Part shown: in pieces, positions 52,542 to 61,420 of the stretch
Layout of the letters: every line of letters begins with the position of its first letter
How positions within the stretch are numbered: position 1 is the stretch's first letter
Origin: Pararhodobacter sp. CCB-MM2
GTDB taxonomy: Bacteria > Pseudomonadota > Alphaproteobacteria > Rhodobacterales > Rhodobacteraceae
NCBI RefSeq assembly: GCF_001691415.1
Contig: NZ_LRRR01000013.1
Coordinates: 1 to 64,000, forward strand
DNA length: 64,000 nt
Direction: 5' to 3'
Notes under the pieces: generated by a model
Told to the model about the DNA's origin: nothing
Seen by the model: the letters and a program-made list of their open reading frames with translations, nothing else
Database searches by the model: none
Made by a program: the position numbers and the translations under genes

Positions 52542-54116
52542 TCAGGCTTCGTCCAGCCACACGGCTTCAAGCCGCGGTGCCGTCAGGATGCCGTAGGTGA
52601 AATCCTTCACCTTGCCGGTCTGGATCGACATGCCGGCAGACATGTATTGCGGCAGGTGCAGGGCGTTCTCGATCACGAACTGCTCCAGCTCGAGCAGCTT
52701 CTCGCGACGGGCATCGAAATCCAGCGTCGAGAGCGTGGCATCCAGAAGCTCGCGGTAACCCGGCAGCTCGATCTTGCCCGCGTTGCGCAACGCCGTCCCC
52801 GAGAACTGGCGATCATAGGCCAGCGAGGGATCGGGGTTGCCCCCCGTAGGCGAGATCAGCATGTCGCCCTGTTCCTCGATCATGAAGACCTGGATGGCTT
52901 GCGCGGGCTGCACGGGCGTGACGTTCAGGCGAATACCCACCTGCGCCAATTGCTCGCCGATGATCTCGGTGCGCTGCATCGCGGCCTGATCCGGCCATGA
53001 CAGCGTTTCGATCACCAGACCGTCGGGATGGCCTGCCTCGGCCAGCAGCGCACGGGCGCGGTCCGGATCGTAGGCATAATGCGTCGCGGCATCCGGTCCG
53101 GTCGCCCAGAATTCGCTGGGGAAGATGGTCGAGGTCGCCTCGCCCAGGCCCAGCATCAGGACCTGCTGCAGGTCCGCGCGGTTCAGGGCATAGTTCATCG
53201 CCTGCCGTACCTTCACATCCGCCAGCGGGCCGCGGGCGTAGTTGAAGAAGGCGGTGTAGTAAGTCATCGACGTTGTCGCCGTGGCAATGATGTCCTCGGA
53301 CCGGCGGGCGACCATGATCTGCTGCGCCGCGAGGTTCAGCGCCACATCCGCCTGCCCCGAGGTGACGGTCCGCGCCGCGGTGTTCAGCTCATTGATGATC
53401 CGGAACTCGATGGCATCGAGATACGGCAGATCCGGGCCCTGCCAGTAATCATCGTTGCGCGTCACGCTGATCAGGTCGTTGTCACGCCATTCGACGAAGC
53501 GGAAGGGTCCGGTGCCGACCGGCGCGCGATCAATATTCCCTTCCTCGGCCGCCTGCACGGAGGCCGGCGACACCATACAGCCCGCCCGGTTCGACAGCAC
53601 CGCCGGCAGCGCCGCATTCGGGGCCCCCACACGGATCGAGACCTGAAGCGGCCCGGTCGCGGTAATCTCCTCGACGCCATTGAGGTCGGATTTCACATTC
53701 GAGCGCGCGTAATCGAGCCCCCGACGCAAGTTGAACACCACCGCTTCCGCGTCGAAGGGCGTACCGTCGTGGAAGCTGACACCCTCCCGCAGTTCCAGCA
53801 CCAGCGTGGTGTCGTCCGCCCAGTCCCAGCTGGTCGCCAACATCGGCTTCAGCTCCAGCGTGGTGTCGTCGAAGCCGATCAGCGCATCGTAAATCGTGAA
53901 GAGCGAGTTGAAGTCGGGCAGGTTGCGCCCGGTGATCGGGTCCAGCGAGGCCGGATTATACGGCATGGAAACCCGCAAGGTCCCGCCCCGCCGGGGGGTG
54001 CTGTCCTGCGCCATGGCGCCATGCGGCAGCATCATCCCCGCACCAAGAGCAGCGGCGCCCTTGAGCACCGAGCGACGGCTCGGGCGCAGGGTGTTGTCAT
54101 AGATCACTCTGTGCAT
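52542..54116 (-). CDS. periplasmic substrate-binding protein, oligopeptide family (Tat signal)
   Basis: The 524-residue product has an N-terminal twin-arginine signal (PSRRSVLKGAAALGAGMML) ending AMA. Family-5 binding-protein blocks are GGTLRVSMPYNPASLDPI, LREGVSFHDGTPFDAEAVVF, PVGTGPFRFV and VRQAMNYALNRADL. It delivers substrate to the DppBC-like permease. The linked amidohydrolases suggest a ligand with an amide, lactone or carboxyl group to be cleaved, but the ligand cannot be read from sequence. Confidence 0.91.
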   Translation of the reverse strand: MHRVIYDNTLRPSRRSVLKGAAALGAGMMLPHGAMAQDSTPRRGGTLRVSMPYNPASLDPITGRNLPDFNSLFTIYDALIGFDDTTLELKPMLATSWDWADDTTLVLELREGVSFHDGTPFDAEAVVFNLRRGLDYARSNVKSDLNGVEEITATGPLQVSIRVGAPNAALPAVLSNRAGCMVSPASVQAAEEGNIDRAPVGTGPFRFVEWRDNDLISVTRNDDYWQGPDLPYLDAIEFRIINELNTAARTVTSGQADVALNLAAQQIMVARRSEDIIATATTSMTYYTAFFNYARGPLADVKVRQAMNYALNRADLQQVLMLGLGEATSTIFPSEFWATGPDAATHYAYDPDRARALLAEAGHPDGLVIETLSWPDQAAMQRTEIIGEQLAQVGIRLNVTPVQPAQAIQVFMIEEQGDMLISPTGGNPDPSLAYDRQFSGTALRNAGKIELPGYRELLDATLSTLDFDARREKLLELEQFVIENALHLPQYMSAGMSIQTGKVKDFTYGILTAPRLEAVWLDEA

Positions 54117-54155
54117 TTCTCTCTCCCTGTTTGCGGCATGCGTTGCCGCGACGTT

Positions 54156-55187
54156 TCACTCTTGGCTGACGCATTCAGCTTCTTGCCCGCCTCCCACGGG
54201 CAGGAAGCGCGCCAGCATCTCTTCGGCGAAATGGCAGGCCACGAAGCGGCCCGGGATCAGCTCACGCTGGTCAGGTTCATTGCTGGCGCAGAGGTCCACC
54301 GCCCGGGGGCACCGGGTGTGGAAACGGCAACCCGCAGGCGGATTGAGCGCGCTGGGGATCTCACCCTGAAGGATGATCCGCTCACGCGCCCGTTGTTCGT
54401 AAGCTGCTATCTCTGGCTCGGCCGAGCGCAGGGCCTCGGAATAGGGATGCAGCGGACGGTTCATCACGTCGTCGGCCGGGCCGATCTCCATGATCTTGCC
54501 GAAATACATCACCGCCACCCGATCCGAGATATGGCTGACGACGTTCAGGTCGTGGCTGATGAACAGGTAGGTCAGGTTGAAATCACGCTTGAGCCGCCAG
54601 AACAGGTTCAGCATGTCCGCCTGAATCGACACATCAAGCGCCGCGACGACCTCGTCACAGACCAGCACCTCGGGATCCAGGACCAGAGCACGGGCGATAT
54701 TCGCGCGCTGCTTCTGGCCGCCCGACAGCTCATGCGGGTAGCGCATCGCCATCTCGGGCGACAGCGCGACGGTGTCCAGCATCTCCAGCGCTCGCGCCCG
54801 TCTCTCAGCGCGCGTCCCGGTGCGGGCGATGGCCATCGGCTCGATCACGCTTTCCAGGATCGTCATCCGCGGGTTGAAGGCCGCATTCGGGTCCTGCGCG
54901 ATGATCTGGTACTTGCGCCGATGGGCATTCATCTGGGCCCTGCTCAGCGCAAAGGGATCCACATCACCATGTCGCACGGCCCCGGCCGAGGGGGTGATCA
55001 TGCCGACAGCCGCCCGTCCCAGGGTCGACTTGCCCGATCCGGATTCGCCGATGATCCCGAAGATCTCGCCGGGAGCGACGCTGAAAGACACGCCGTCCAC
55101 GGCCCGGACGATGGTGCGGGTGCGCCCGAAGGACACCGTCATGTCCTGAACGCTCAGGGCGGGTACGTCCACGCCTGCCATCGTCAT
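54156..55187 (-). CDS. oligopeptide-type ABC ATPase (DppF-like)
   Basis: The 343-residue product has Walker A GESGSGKST, signature LSGGQKQR, VCDEVVAALDVS in Walker B (Glu then Val where DEP-S is usual) and the C-terminal oligopeptide region with CRFHTRCPRA. The DEVVAALD form still keeps the catalytic Glu and is found in other members. The start overlaps the DppD-like stop (ATGA); an ATG two codons later is possible. Confidence 0.9.
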   Translation of the reverse strand: MTMAGVDVPALSVQDMTVSFGRTRTIVRAVDGVSFSVAPGEIFGIIGESGSGKSTLGRAAVGMITPSAGAVRHGDVDPFALSRAQMNAHRRKYQIIAQDPNAAFNPRMTILESVIEPMAIARTGTRAERRARALEMLDTVALSPEMAMRYPHELSGGQKQRANIARALVLDPEVLVCDEVVAALDVSIQADMLNLFWRLKRDFNLTYLFISHDLNVVSHISDRVAVMYFGKIMEIGPADDVMNRPLHPYSEALRSAEPEIAAYEQRARERIILQGEIPSALNPPAGCRFHTRCPRAVDLCASNEPDQRELIPGRFVACHFAEEMLARFLPVGGGQEAECVSQE

Positions 55188-56239
55188 AGCGCACCTGCCG
55201 TCATCGGAGCTGCCGAACCGGCCAGTTCCTGCCAGCGATGGCAGCGGATCTGCCGCTCAGCGATCCGCTCAAGCGCGACGGCTTGCGTGCAATGTGCGGT
55301 GGCATGAGGGCAGCGCGGCTCGAACCGGCAACCGGGGGGCATCGCCCTCAAGGACGGCACGCGGCCGGGAATGGCATTGAGCGTCCCCCGCGCCCGGCCT
55401 GCATCCGGGATCGAGTGCAACAAGCCCGTCGTGTAGGGATGCAGGGGCCGGGCGAGCACCTCGGACACCGGGCCGCCTTCTATGATCTGGCCGCCATACA
55501 TGGTGATCATCCGGTCGCAATTCTGCGACACCAGCGCGAGGTTGTGGGTGATGAACAGGATCGCTGTCCCGCGCTTTTGCGACAGGTTCAGCAGCAGGTC
55601 CATGATCTGCGACTGGATTGTCACATCCAACGCCGTCGTCGGCTCATCGGCAATGATCAGATCGGGCTCGCAGACCAGCGCCATGGCGATCATCACCCGT
55701 TGGCGCATACCGCCCGACAGGCTCATCGGATAGAGCTGCGCCACCTGACGCGGCGCGGCGATACCAACGCTGTCCAGCGCGTCAATCGCGCGCTCGTCGG
55801 CCTCGCGCTTGGAGACGTCGAAATGGCATTGCACTGTCTCGCGGATCTGCGCGCCCACGGTGAACACCGGGTCCAGTGCACTCATCGGCTCCTGAAAGAT
55901 CATCGAGATATTGCGTCCCCGGATCCGGCTCATCTGGCGGCGAGAGAGCGACAGCAAATCCCGGCCGGCAAAATTGATCCGTCCCTCCGTCCGGGCGGAT
56001 CGCGGCGGCAACAGCTGCATGATCGACAGGGCCGTCATCGACTTGCCACAGCCGCTCTCACCGACAACGCCCAGCGTCTCTTTGGGACGGATGTCGAACG
56101 AGACCCCGTCGAGGACACGGACCCAGCCGTTTTCGTCGCGCAGATCGAGTTTCAGATCCTCGACACTGAGCAGGACTTTATCGGTGGCCATGCCAGTCTC
56201 AGGACCAGCAACAGGCCCTTTGGCCGCTGTAGCGGACAT
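55184..56239 (-). CDS. oligopeptide-type ABC ATPase (DppD-like)
   Basis: The 351-residue product has Walker A GESGCGKSM, LSGGMRQR, IADEPTTALDVTIQ and the C-terminal CRFEPRCPHA. I chose the ATG at 56239 because GGAGGA is five bases upstream; the frame extends to 56350 without a site. It is first of five genes: DppD-, DppF-, binding protein, DppB-, DppC-like. The ATPase genes come first, the reverse of the importer at 14.8-20.9 kb. Confidence 0.9.
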   Translation of the reverse strand: MSATAAKGPVAGPETGMATDKVLLSVEDLKLDLRDENGWVRVLDGVSFDIRPKETLGVVGESGCGKSMTALSIMQLLPPRSARTEGRINFAGRDLLSLSRRQMSRIRGRNISMIFQEPMSALDPVFTVGAQIRETVQCHFDVSKREADERAIDALDSVGIAAPRQVAQLYPMSLSGGMRQRVMIAMALVCEPDLIIADEPTTALDVTIQSQIMDLLLNLSQKRGTAILFITHNLALVSQNCDRMITMYGGQIIEGGPVSEVLARPLHPYTTGLLHSIPDAGRARGTLNAIPGRVPSLRAMPPGCRFEPRCPHATAHCTQAVALERIAERQIRCHRWQELAGSAAPMTAGAL

Positions 56240-56640
56240 GTGCTTCCTCCCGTGCGGACCTGCGTCCGCGCCTCCGGCTCTGCCGCCCAGCGCCCCGTTT
56301 CCGGGGCCGCGAGTTGGCAAACACCGCCTCTCCTCAATGTATGCAAACACAGCGAATTTTATTAAGCAACATCGGAGTCACATCATTTTCCAGTTATATT
56401 TAACGCATGAAGATCGCGATCATTCCGGCATAGGAGATCACCCCACCGGCAATACCGGCAGATACATTTTCTCTCTTTTATTCATATCTCTAACAGCACT
56501 TCCTCACAGAGGCGCCTGCAGATCTCACGAACGAAAAAGCTCAGATGTCAGGGCGCAAGGCCAAGACAGCAAAGAACCCCGTGAGCTTTGCCTTCGCACT
56601 CAATGTATGCACCAGCACAACCCACGGGCCCTCAATCGCC
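56240..56640 (-). promoter_or_regulatory. A/T-rich control region upstream of the second importer
   Basis: These 401 bases lie between the second amidohydrolase stop and the DppD-like gene. The part 56330-56500 is clearly A/T-rich. At 56357-56370 TTTTATTAAGCAAC matches 11 of 14 bases of the perfect palindrome GTTGCTTAAGCAAC at 59364-59377. This suggests that one regulator controls both minus-strand units. I see no gene. Confidence 0.45.
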
Positions 56641-57750
56641 TCACCTATGATCCAACCGGAACAGCGCCATCGCATTCTCCCGGAAGATCTTTGCCCGATC
56701 GTCAGGATCCAGCGGCGTCCGGAAGGCAAAGCGAGGATCATCGAAGTCCCAATGCGGATAGTCGGTCGAGAACATCAGCCGATCCGCGCCAATCCAACGC
56801 ACGAGGTCGGCGAGATGCCGGTTCTCCTCGGGCTCTTCAATGGGCTGCGTGGTGAACCAGAAGTGGTCGCGAAGGTACTCGCTGGGCTTGCGCTTCACCT
56901 GAGGCACCTCCCCGCCCATTCGCTTCCATTCCCGGTCCATCCGCCAAGCCAGCGACGGCACCCACGAGAACCCGCCCTCGACGACGACGATCTTCAACTT
57001 TGGAAATCGTTCGAACACGCCTTCCATGATCATCGAGACGATCACCGTCTGCAGGCTGTTCGAGGCTGCGTAATGTTCCTCCAGATAGAAGGAAGACCAG
57101 CCGGAGGGCGTGTTGGGCCGTTGCCCGAAGGCGCCGGTATGCAGGCCGATGGGCAGACCGTAATGCTCGGCCGCTTCAAAGATCGGCCAATAGCGGCGAC
57201 GCCCGATGGGTTCGATGGTGCGCGGCGGGATCGAGACCTGCACGAAACGACGATCATGGGCGCGGCGATCAATCTCGGCCACGGCCTCGGTCGCGTCTTC
57301 CTGCGCCACGCAGATCGACGCGCGCAGACGGGGTTCCGGGCCCGCGAACTTGTCGATCTGCCAGTCGTTGATGCCGACGCAGAGCGCGGCGCCAAGGTCC
57401 TGATTGTTGGTCACCGCCCCCGCCGCCAGCGGCTGCAGGATGCCGTGCTCGATGTTGCACTGCTCGAGCAGCTGTTCACATAGAAACCCGAGGTCCGACG
57501 CCGGCGGCTTGCCGCTGGGCGGCCAGCTGTCGCGGCGCATACCGTTGCCGGGCGTCATGCGCGGATAGGTCATCGCCCCCAGGAACGGGTTGGGCGTGCG
57601 CAGGGCATAATCACGGATATGATCGCGCCACCGCTGCGGCAGGTATTTGCCCAGCTCTTGCGGGTTCTCGAACGCAGGGTGAATGTCGCAATCGACGACG
57701 CCCAGACGTTTCGGCGCAGTCTTTTCACGGTCGAGTTCGGTCGCTTCCAT
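56641..57750 (-). CDS. amidohydrolase-2 family protein (ACMSD-like fold)
   Basis: The 369-residue product has the metal-dependent TIM-barrel hydrolase signature: LGVVDCDIHP at the N terminus (D-x-H), GLPIGLHTG in the middle and LMFSTDYPHWDFDD near the C terminus. The family includes decarboxylases, lactonases and hydratases of aromatic and small organic acids. GGAGG precedes the ATG at 57750, one base after the first amidohydrolase's stop. The frame upstream to 57948 is shadow. Confidence 0.86.
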   Translation of the reverse strand: MEATELDREKTAPKRLGVVDCDIHPAFENPQELGKYLPQRWRDHIRDYALRTPNPFLGAMTYPRMTPGNGMRRDSWPPSGKPPASDLGFLCEQLLEQCNIEHGILQPLAAGAVTNNQDLGAALCVGINDWQIDKFAGPEPRLRASICVAQEDATEAVAEIDRRAHDRRFVQVSIPPRTIEPIGRRRYWPIFEAAEHYGLPIGLHTGAFGQRPNTPSGWSSFYLEEHYAASNSLQTVIVSMIMEGVFERFPKLKIVVVEGGFSWVPSLAWRMDREWKRMGGEVPQVKRKPSEYLRDHFWFTTQPIEEPEENRHLADLVRWIGADRLMFSTDYPHWDFDDPRFAFRTPLDPDDRAKIFRENAMALFRLDHR

Positions 57751-57751
57751 G

Positions 57752-58825
57752 TCAGCCTCCAAGTCGGGGATAGGTGGCCAGCGCATTGGCGCGCATCGCC
57801 TTTTGCAGCATTGCCTCGGGAACACCCCGCGGCAGCACATCGAGCCCTTCGTAATGGCAATGCGGGTAATCGCTGGAGAACAGCAGCATGTCATCGGACA
57901 GCAGATGCGAGAGCATCGTCTCCACCTCGGACGGATCCTCAGGCGCATCGAAGGGCTGCGAGGTCAGGCGCACATGCTTGCGGATCAGGGCGGCCGGGCT
58001 GTCCTTGACCCAAGGCACCTCGACCCGCGTGCCGCGCCAATCCTTGGACATCCGCCACATCAACGGCGGCACCCAAGAGACGCCACTCTCGATGGCGACA
58101 ACCTTCAGCGCCGGATATTTGGCGAACACCCCTTCCGCGATCAGGCTGGCGATCTGCGTGGCGAAGCCATGCGTCATCGCTATGTGATCCTCGATCAGGA
58201 AGGAATGATAACCGCTATGGCTGGGTGCGTGACGCAGCATGCTTCCGGCATGGATGCCTATCGGCAGGCCGTGTTTCTCGGCAGCCTCGAAGATCGGCCA
58301 GTAGCTCTGCCGCCCCAGCGGCAGCTCCCCGGCGGCCAGCGTCAGGATCTGCACGAAGCGCTTGTCACCGGCGAGACGCTCGATCTCCTGCACCGCACCG
58401 GCAACGTTCGAGAAGGGCACCAGTATCGAGGCCCGCAACCGGTCATCGCGCGACAGCCATTGGTCTGCCAGCCAGTCATTCGTCGCCCGACAGACCGCCA
58501 GCTGCAAGTACGGGTCGAACAAGGCATGGGCGCCCGAAACAACGTTGAGGATCGCCTGCCCCAGTTGCAGTGGGTCCAACAGATCCTTCTGCATCGCCAC
58601 CAGCGCGTCCCCCTCCCCCTGCCAATCGGCGCGGCGATAAGGTTTCGTGCGTTCCGGGAAGCTCATCAGTTCCAGCACATCGACATCGCGGGACTGGAAG
58701 GTCTCGGCCCAATAGGGATCGAGATAGGGCAGAAGGTCGGCTTGGCGCGGCAGTGGCGGATGCACATCGGTATCGATCGCCCCTGCCGTGATCATCGCGC
58801 GTGGCCGGTCGAGAGTGTCACTCAT
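57752..58825 (-). CDS. amidohydrolase-2 family protein (ACMSD-like fold)
   Basis: The 357-residue product is a paralogue of the downstream protein: AIDTDVHPPLPR at the N terminus, GLPIGIHAGSM, GVSWVPPLMWRM and LLFSSDYPHCHYEG. The two may act on successive intermediates or form a mixed complex. It follows the Rieske gene by 26 bases. The substrate is unknown. Confidence 0.86.
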   Translation of the reverse strand: MSDTLDRPRAMITAGAIDTDVHPPLPRQADLLPYLDPYWAETFQSRDVDVLELMSFPERTKPYRRADWQGEGDALVAMQKDLLDPLQLGQAILNVVSGAHALFDPYLQLAVCRATNDWLADQWLSRDDRLRASILVPFSNVAGAVQEIERLAGDKRFVQILTLAAGELPLGRQSYWPIFEAAEKHGLPIGIHAGSMLRHAPSHSGYHSFLIEDHIAMTHGFATQIASLIAEGVFAKYPALKVVAIESGVSWVPPLMWRMSKDWRGTRVEVPWVKDSPAALIRKHVRLTSQPFDAPEDPSEVETMLSHLLSDDMLLFSSDYPHCHYEGLDVLPRGVPEAMLQKAMRANALATYPRLGG

Positions 58826-58851
58826 TCTTCCATCTCCTGTTGCGTGGCCGC

Positions 58852-59265
58852 TCAGAGCGTCACGATCACGTAGTCGTCCTGCACGGACACATCGTAGATT
58901 TCGATCTGATACGGCCCCTCGGCCAAGGTCTCACCCGGCGCGACCTTGACGTCGTAGCTGCGCACTTTCATGCGGTTGGGATCGCAGTAGGACTTCCCGG
59001 TCAGGATATCGAACTCCCAACCATGCCAGGGGCAGCGCACCATCTCGCCCTGCCGCTCCAGCCGGTACTCGCCGGGCTCATCCCCCGACACCAGAGAGGT
59101 GATCACGCCCTTGCACAGACTTGCCCCCTCATGCGGGCACCGGTCGGCAATGGCGTGCAAGTCGCCTTGAACGTTGAAGATGGCGATGTCGCGCTTTCCG
59201 GCAGTGAACCTGCGGGACTGACCCATGGGAATATCGGTCAGCTTGCAGACAACGTATTCTGGCAT
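58852..59265 (-). CDS. Rieske [2Fe-2S] ferredoxin-like protein
   Basis: The 137-residue product is a single Rieske domain. Cluster ligands are in ADRCPHEGASL and VRCPWHGWEFD, with an unusually long loop of about 30 residues between them (ITSLVSGDEPGEYRLERQGE). It has no signal or anchor, so it is a soluble cytoplasmic electron carrier, as used by ring-hydroxylating or demethylating oxygenases. No oxygenase large subunit is in this operon, so its partner is elsewhere or it serves an unusual reaction with the amidohydrolases. Confidence 0.87.
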   Translation of the reverse strand: MPEYVVCKLTDIPMGQSRRFTAGKRDIAIFNVQGDLHAIADRCPHEGASLCKGVITSLVSGDEPGEYRLERQGEMVRCPWHGWEFDILTGKSYCDPNRMKVRSYDVKVAPGETLAEGPYQIEIYDVSVQDDYVIVTL

Positions 59266-59363
59266 ACTCGGATCCTCGAAGTGTCGTCACTCTAGGGCGG
59301 CGCACAAGCGCCCCCGGCGAAAGCCATTCAAGGGAGGTTTCCACGCAGATTGCGGATCACTTT

Positions 59364-59377
59364 GTTGCTTAAGCAAC
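59364..59377. promoter_or_regulatory. perfect 14-bp palindrome upstream of the Rieske operon
   Basis: GTTGCTTAAGCAAC reads the same on both strands and lies about 100 bases upstream of the Rieske start. A related TTTTATTAAGCAAC is upstream of the DppD-like gene. TTGCTT within it could also be a -35 box. It is a probable operator. Confidence 0.55.
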
Positions 59378-59852
59378 TTAGTAGGCAAATCTATGGACGA
59401 CGGGGCGCCGCACGACCCTGACAAGGTGCCAACCTGTGTGAACAAAGCCTTTGAGCCCCCGCCAAGCACCGGCGCATGAGCACAAAGGATGTATACACTC
59501 AGCACCTCGTTCAGGCGATCATTGACAGCCGGTCGGTACTTTTTGACCCCGAACACCCCTCCTCAAGCGTTCGCCACCTCGTCGTTTGCGCCATCCGCCC
59601 AGGCCAAAGGCATTTCGCCCTTTGGGCCAACACAGGATGGCCAATCGGATCCCAACTGCAACGATACGGGCGATCCAACGCTTGACGAGCAACGAATGCT
59701 CACATGCCAATCCGCTCAAACCAGCCCTCGCACAGCGCGAGCCCTGCCTTGTCGCCATTCTCCTCCCTCGAGCCAGCATGGCGCACTGACTCGTCAACAT
59801 GTATACACAACTCATGTTCATCCGTGTAGCCCCTAACGCAACCCAAGGCATA

Positions 59853-59879
59853 AAACCCGCGTGTTGGCGTCGCGGGTTT
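59853..59879 (-). terminator. intrinsic terminator, minus orientation
   Basis: AAACCCGCG (59853-59861), nine-base loop, CGCGGGTTT (59871-59879). On the minus strand the stem is followed by TTTTATGCC-like sequence, so it would stop transcripts coming from the right. No minus-strand gene is known on that side within 1.4 kb except antisense to the YcaQ-like gene. Confidence 0.6.
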
Positions 59880-60132
59880 GCCGCACGTCTCGAAAAGCCC
59901 GCCACCGGGCGGTATCCAGTGCCTGAGAAGGCGCCGAAGCCCCGCTGCCGGCGGCCCGCAAACCATCCGCCACCCGCACCCTCACCGCCCCGCACCCAAG
60001 GCTTGCTTGCTGCGAAACCTCACGGATTTGCGTCTGGCGTCCACTCTGGGACAGCCCGACCGTCCAAGGCATCAGAACGTTGCCTTCCGCCCTCGATCTC
60101 GCGAAGATGCCCCTCCCTTGCTGGAGGATACC

Positions 60133-61275
60133 GTGACAGCCCTGACCCTTTCCAACCGCGATGCGCGCTGGCTCTGGCTGTCCTCGCACGGGCTCTCGGG
60201 CCTGCCGACCGGGCCGCTCGACACGGAGGCGATGATCCACCGGCTGGGGTTCGTGCAGCTCGACTCGATCCAGATCGTCGCCCGGGCGCATCACCACATC
60301 CTGTGGAGCCGCAATCAGAATTACCGCGAGCGTGACTTGCACCGGCTCATGGCCCGCGACCGCAAGGTGTTCGAGCATTTCACCCATGATGCCTCTGTCC
60401 TGCCGATGGAGTTCCTGCCGATGTGGCGGCGGCAGTTCCGGCGCATGGGCGAGAAGATCTCGCGGTCCTCGTGGTGGGGGGCGATGGACCCGGCGCTGAT
60501 GGCCGATGTGAAGCGCCGCGTCGCCGAGGAAGGCCCGCTTTCCACCCGCGCCTTCGACACCGTGGTCGAGGGGGACCGCGCGATGTGGTCGCGCCCGCCG
60601 CACAAGAAGGCGCTGGATTACCTGTGGTACACCGGTGAATTGGCGACCAGCCACCGTGAGGGGTTCACCAAGTTCTACGACCTCGCCGAGAAGGTCTTCC
60701 CTGCCGAACTGCGCGACATCGACCTGCCGGAGGCGGAGCAGATCGACTGGCTGTGCCATGCCGCGCTGGACCGGATCGGTTTTGGCACTTTGGGCGAGAT
60801 CCGCAAATTCTGGGACGCAACGGAGGTGCCCGAGGTTGCCGCCTGGGCTGCCGCCGCGCCCGACCTCGTGCCGATTGAGGTCGAGACGGCGGATGGCGGG
60901 CGCTACAGGGCCGTCGCCGTCGCCGATATCGAGGCGCGTCTTGCCGCATTGGAGCCCCCGTCGCAGCGGCTGCGGGTGGTCAATCCCTTTGATCCGGCGA
61001 TCCGCGACCGGGTGCGGCTGAAGAAGCTGTTCGGCTTCGACTATACCGTCGAGATGTTCGTCCCGGCCGAGAAACGGCAATGGGGCTATTACGTCTTTCC
61101 CTTGCTGGAGGGGGATCGCTTCATCGGTCGGCTGGAGGCGCGGCCCAATGCGGCACGCGACGGGCTGGAGATCCAGAACCTGTGGCTGGAACCCGGCATC
61201 CGCCCCGCCAAACGCCCCGAGAAGGTCGAGGCCGAACTGGCCCGCCTCGCACGGCTCATCGCGCCGAAACGATAG
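60133..61275 (+). CDS. ycaQ: YcaQ-like winged-helix DNA glycosylase (HTH_42 family)
   Basis: The 380-residue product belongs to the YcaQ/AlkZ-like family, which unhooks DNA interstrand crosslinks and removes bulky alkyl bases. Near the N terminus FVQLDSIQIVARAHHHILWSR carries Q42-L-D44, in the position of the catalytic Q-x-Q of AlkZ; to my recollection Q-x-D marks the YcaQ-like branch. The middle has WGAMDPALMADVKRRV and a conserved SRPPHKKALDYLWYTGEL. The C terminus has FDPAIRDRVRLKKLFGFDY. The start is GTG with GGAGG five bases upstream; the frame opens earlier at 59878 in non-coding sequence. Confidence 0.85.
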   Translation: MTALTLSNRDARWLWLSSHGLSGLPTGPLDTEAMIHRLGFVQLDSIQIVARAHHHILWSRNQNYRERDLHRLMARDRKVFEHFTHDASVLPMEFLPMWRRQFRRMGEKISRSSWWGAMDPALMADVKRRVAEEGPLSTRAFDTVVEGDRAMWSRPPHKKALDYLWYTGELATSHREGFTKFYDLAEKVFPAELRDIDLPEAEQIDWLCHAALDRIGFGTLGEIRKFWDATEVPEVAAWAAAAPDLVPIEVETADGGRYRAVAVADIEARLAALEPPSQRLRVVNPFDPAIRDRVRLKKLFGFDYTVEMFVPAEKRQWGYYVFPLLEGDRFIGRLEARPNAARDGLEIQNLWLEPGIRPAKRPEKVEAELARLARLIAPKR

Positions 61276-61420
61276 GCACCCGCTGCGGGCCGCGGGCCGC
61301 GCTGTCACCCAGCCGCCCCAAGGGCCAAGCCATCTGATGGCCTTGCCCCGGCCCCTCTTGCGCCGCCTTCCCCGGCCATGCCATTTTCACGCCGACGGTT
61401 CAGGATGTTAGACGGGGACA

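Larger units (their letters stand above)
59266..60132. other. gene-poor gap with palindromes and a terminator
   Basis: These 867 bases have no gene I can support. Short frames such as 59476-59685 (plus) and 59519-59995 (minus) lack recognised families and conflict with one another. The gap holds the palindrome at 59364, two copies of ATGTATACAC (59489-59498 and 59799-59808), each containing the palindrome TGTATACA, and a terminator hairpin at 59853-59879 oriented for minus-strand transcription. It may be the remains of a lost gene or an unannotated small RNA locus. Confidence 0.45.

Noticed and set aside
59476..59685. 69-codon plus frame beginning MSTKDVYTQHLVQAIIDSR, slightly like a GntR N terminus
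   Set aside because: The similarity covers only a few residues, no helix-turn-helix follows, and an overlapping minus frame is equally open. It is mentioned only as a possible remnant.
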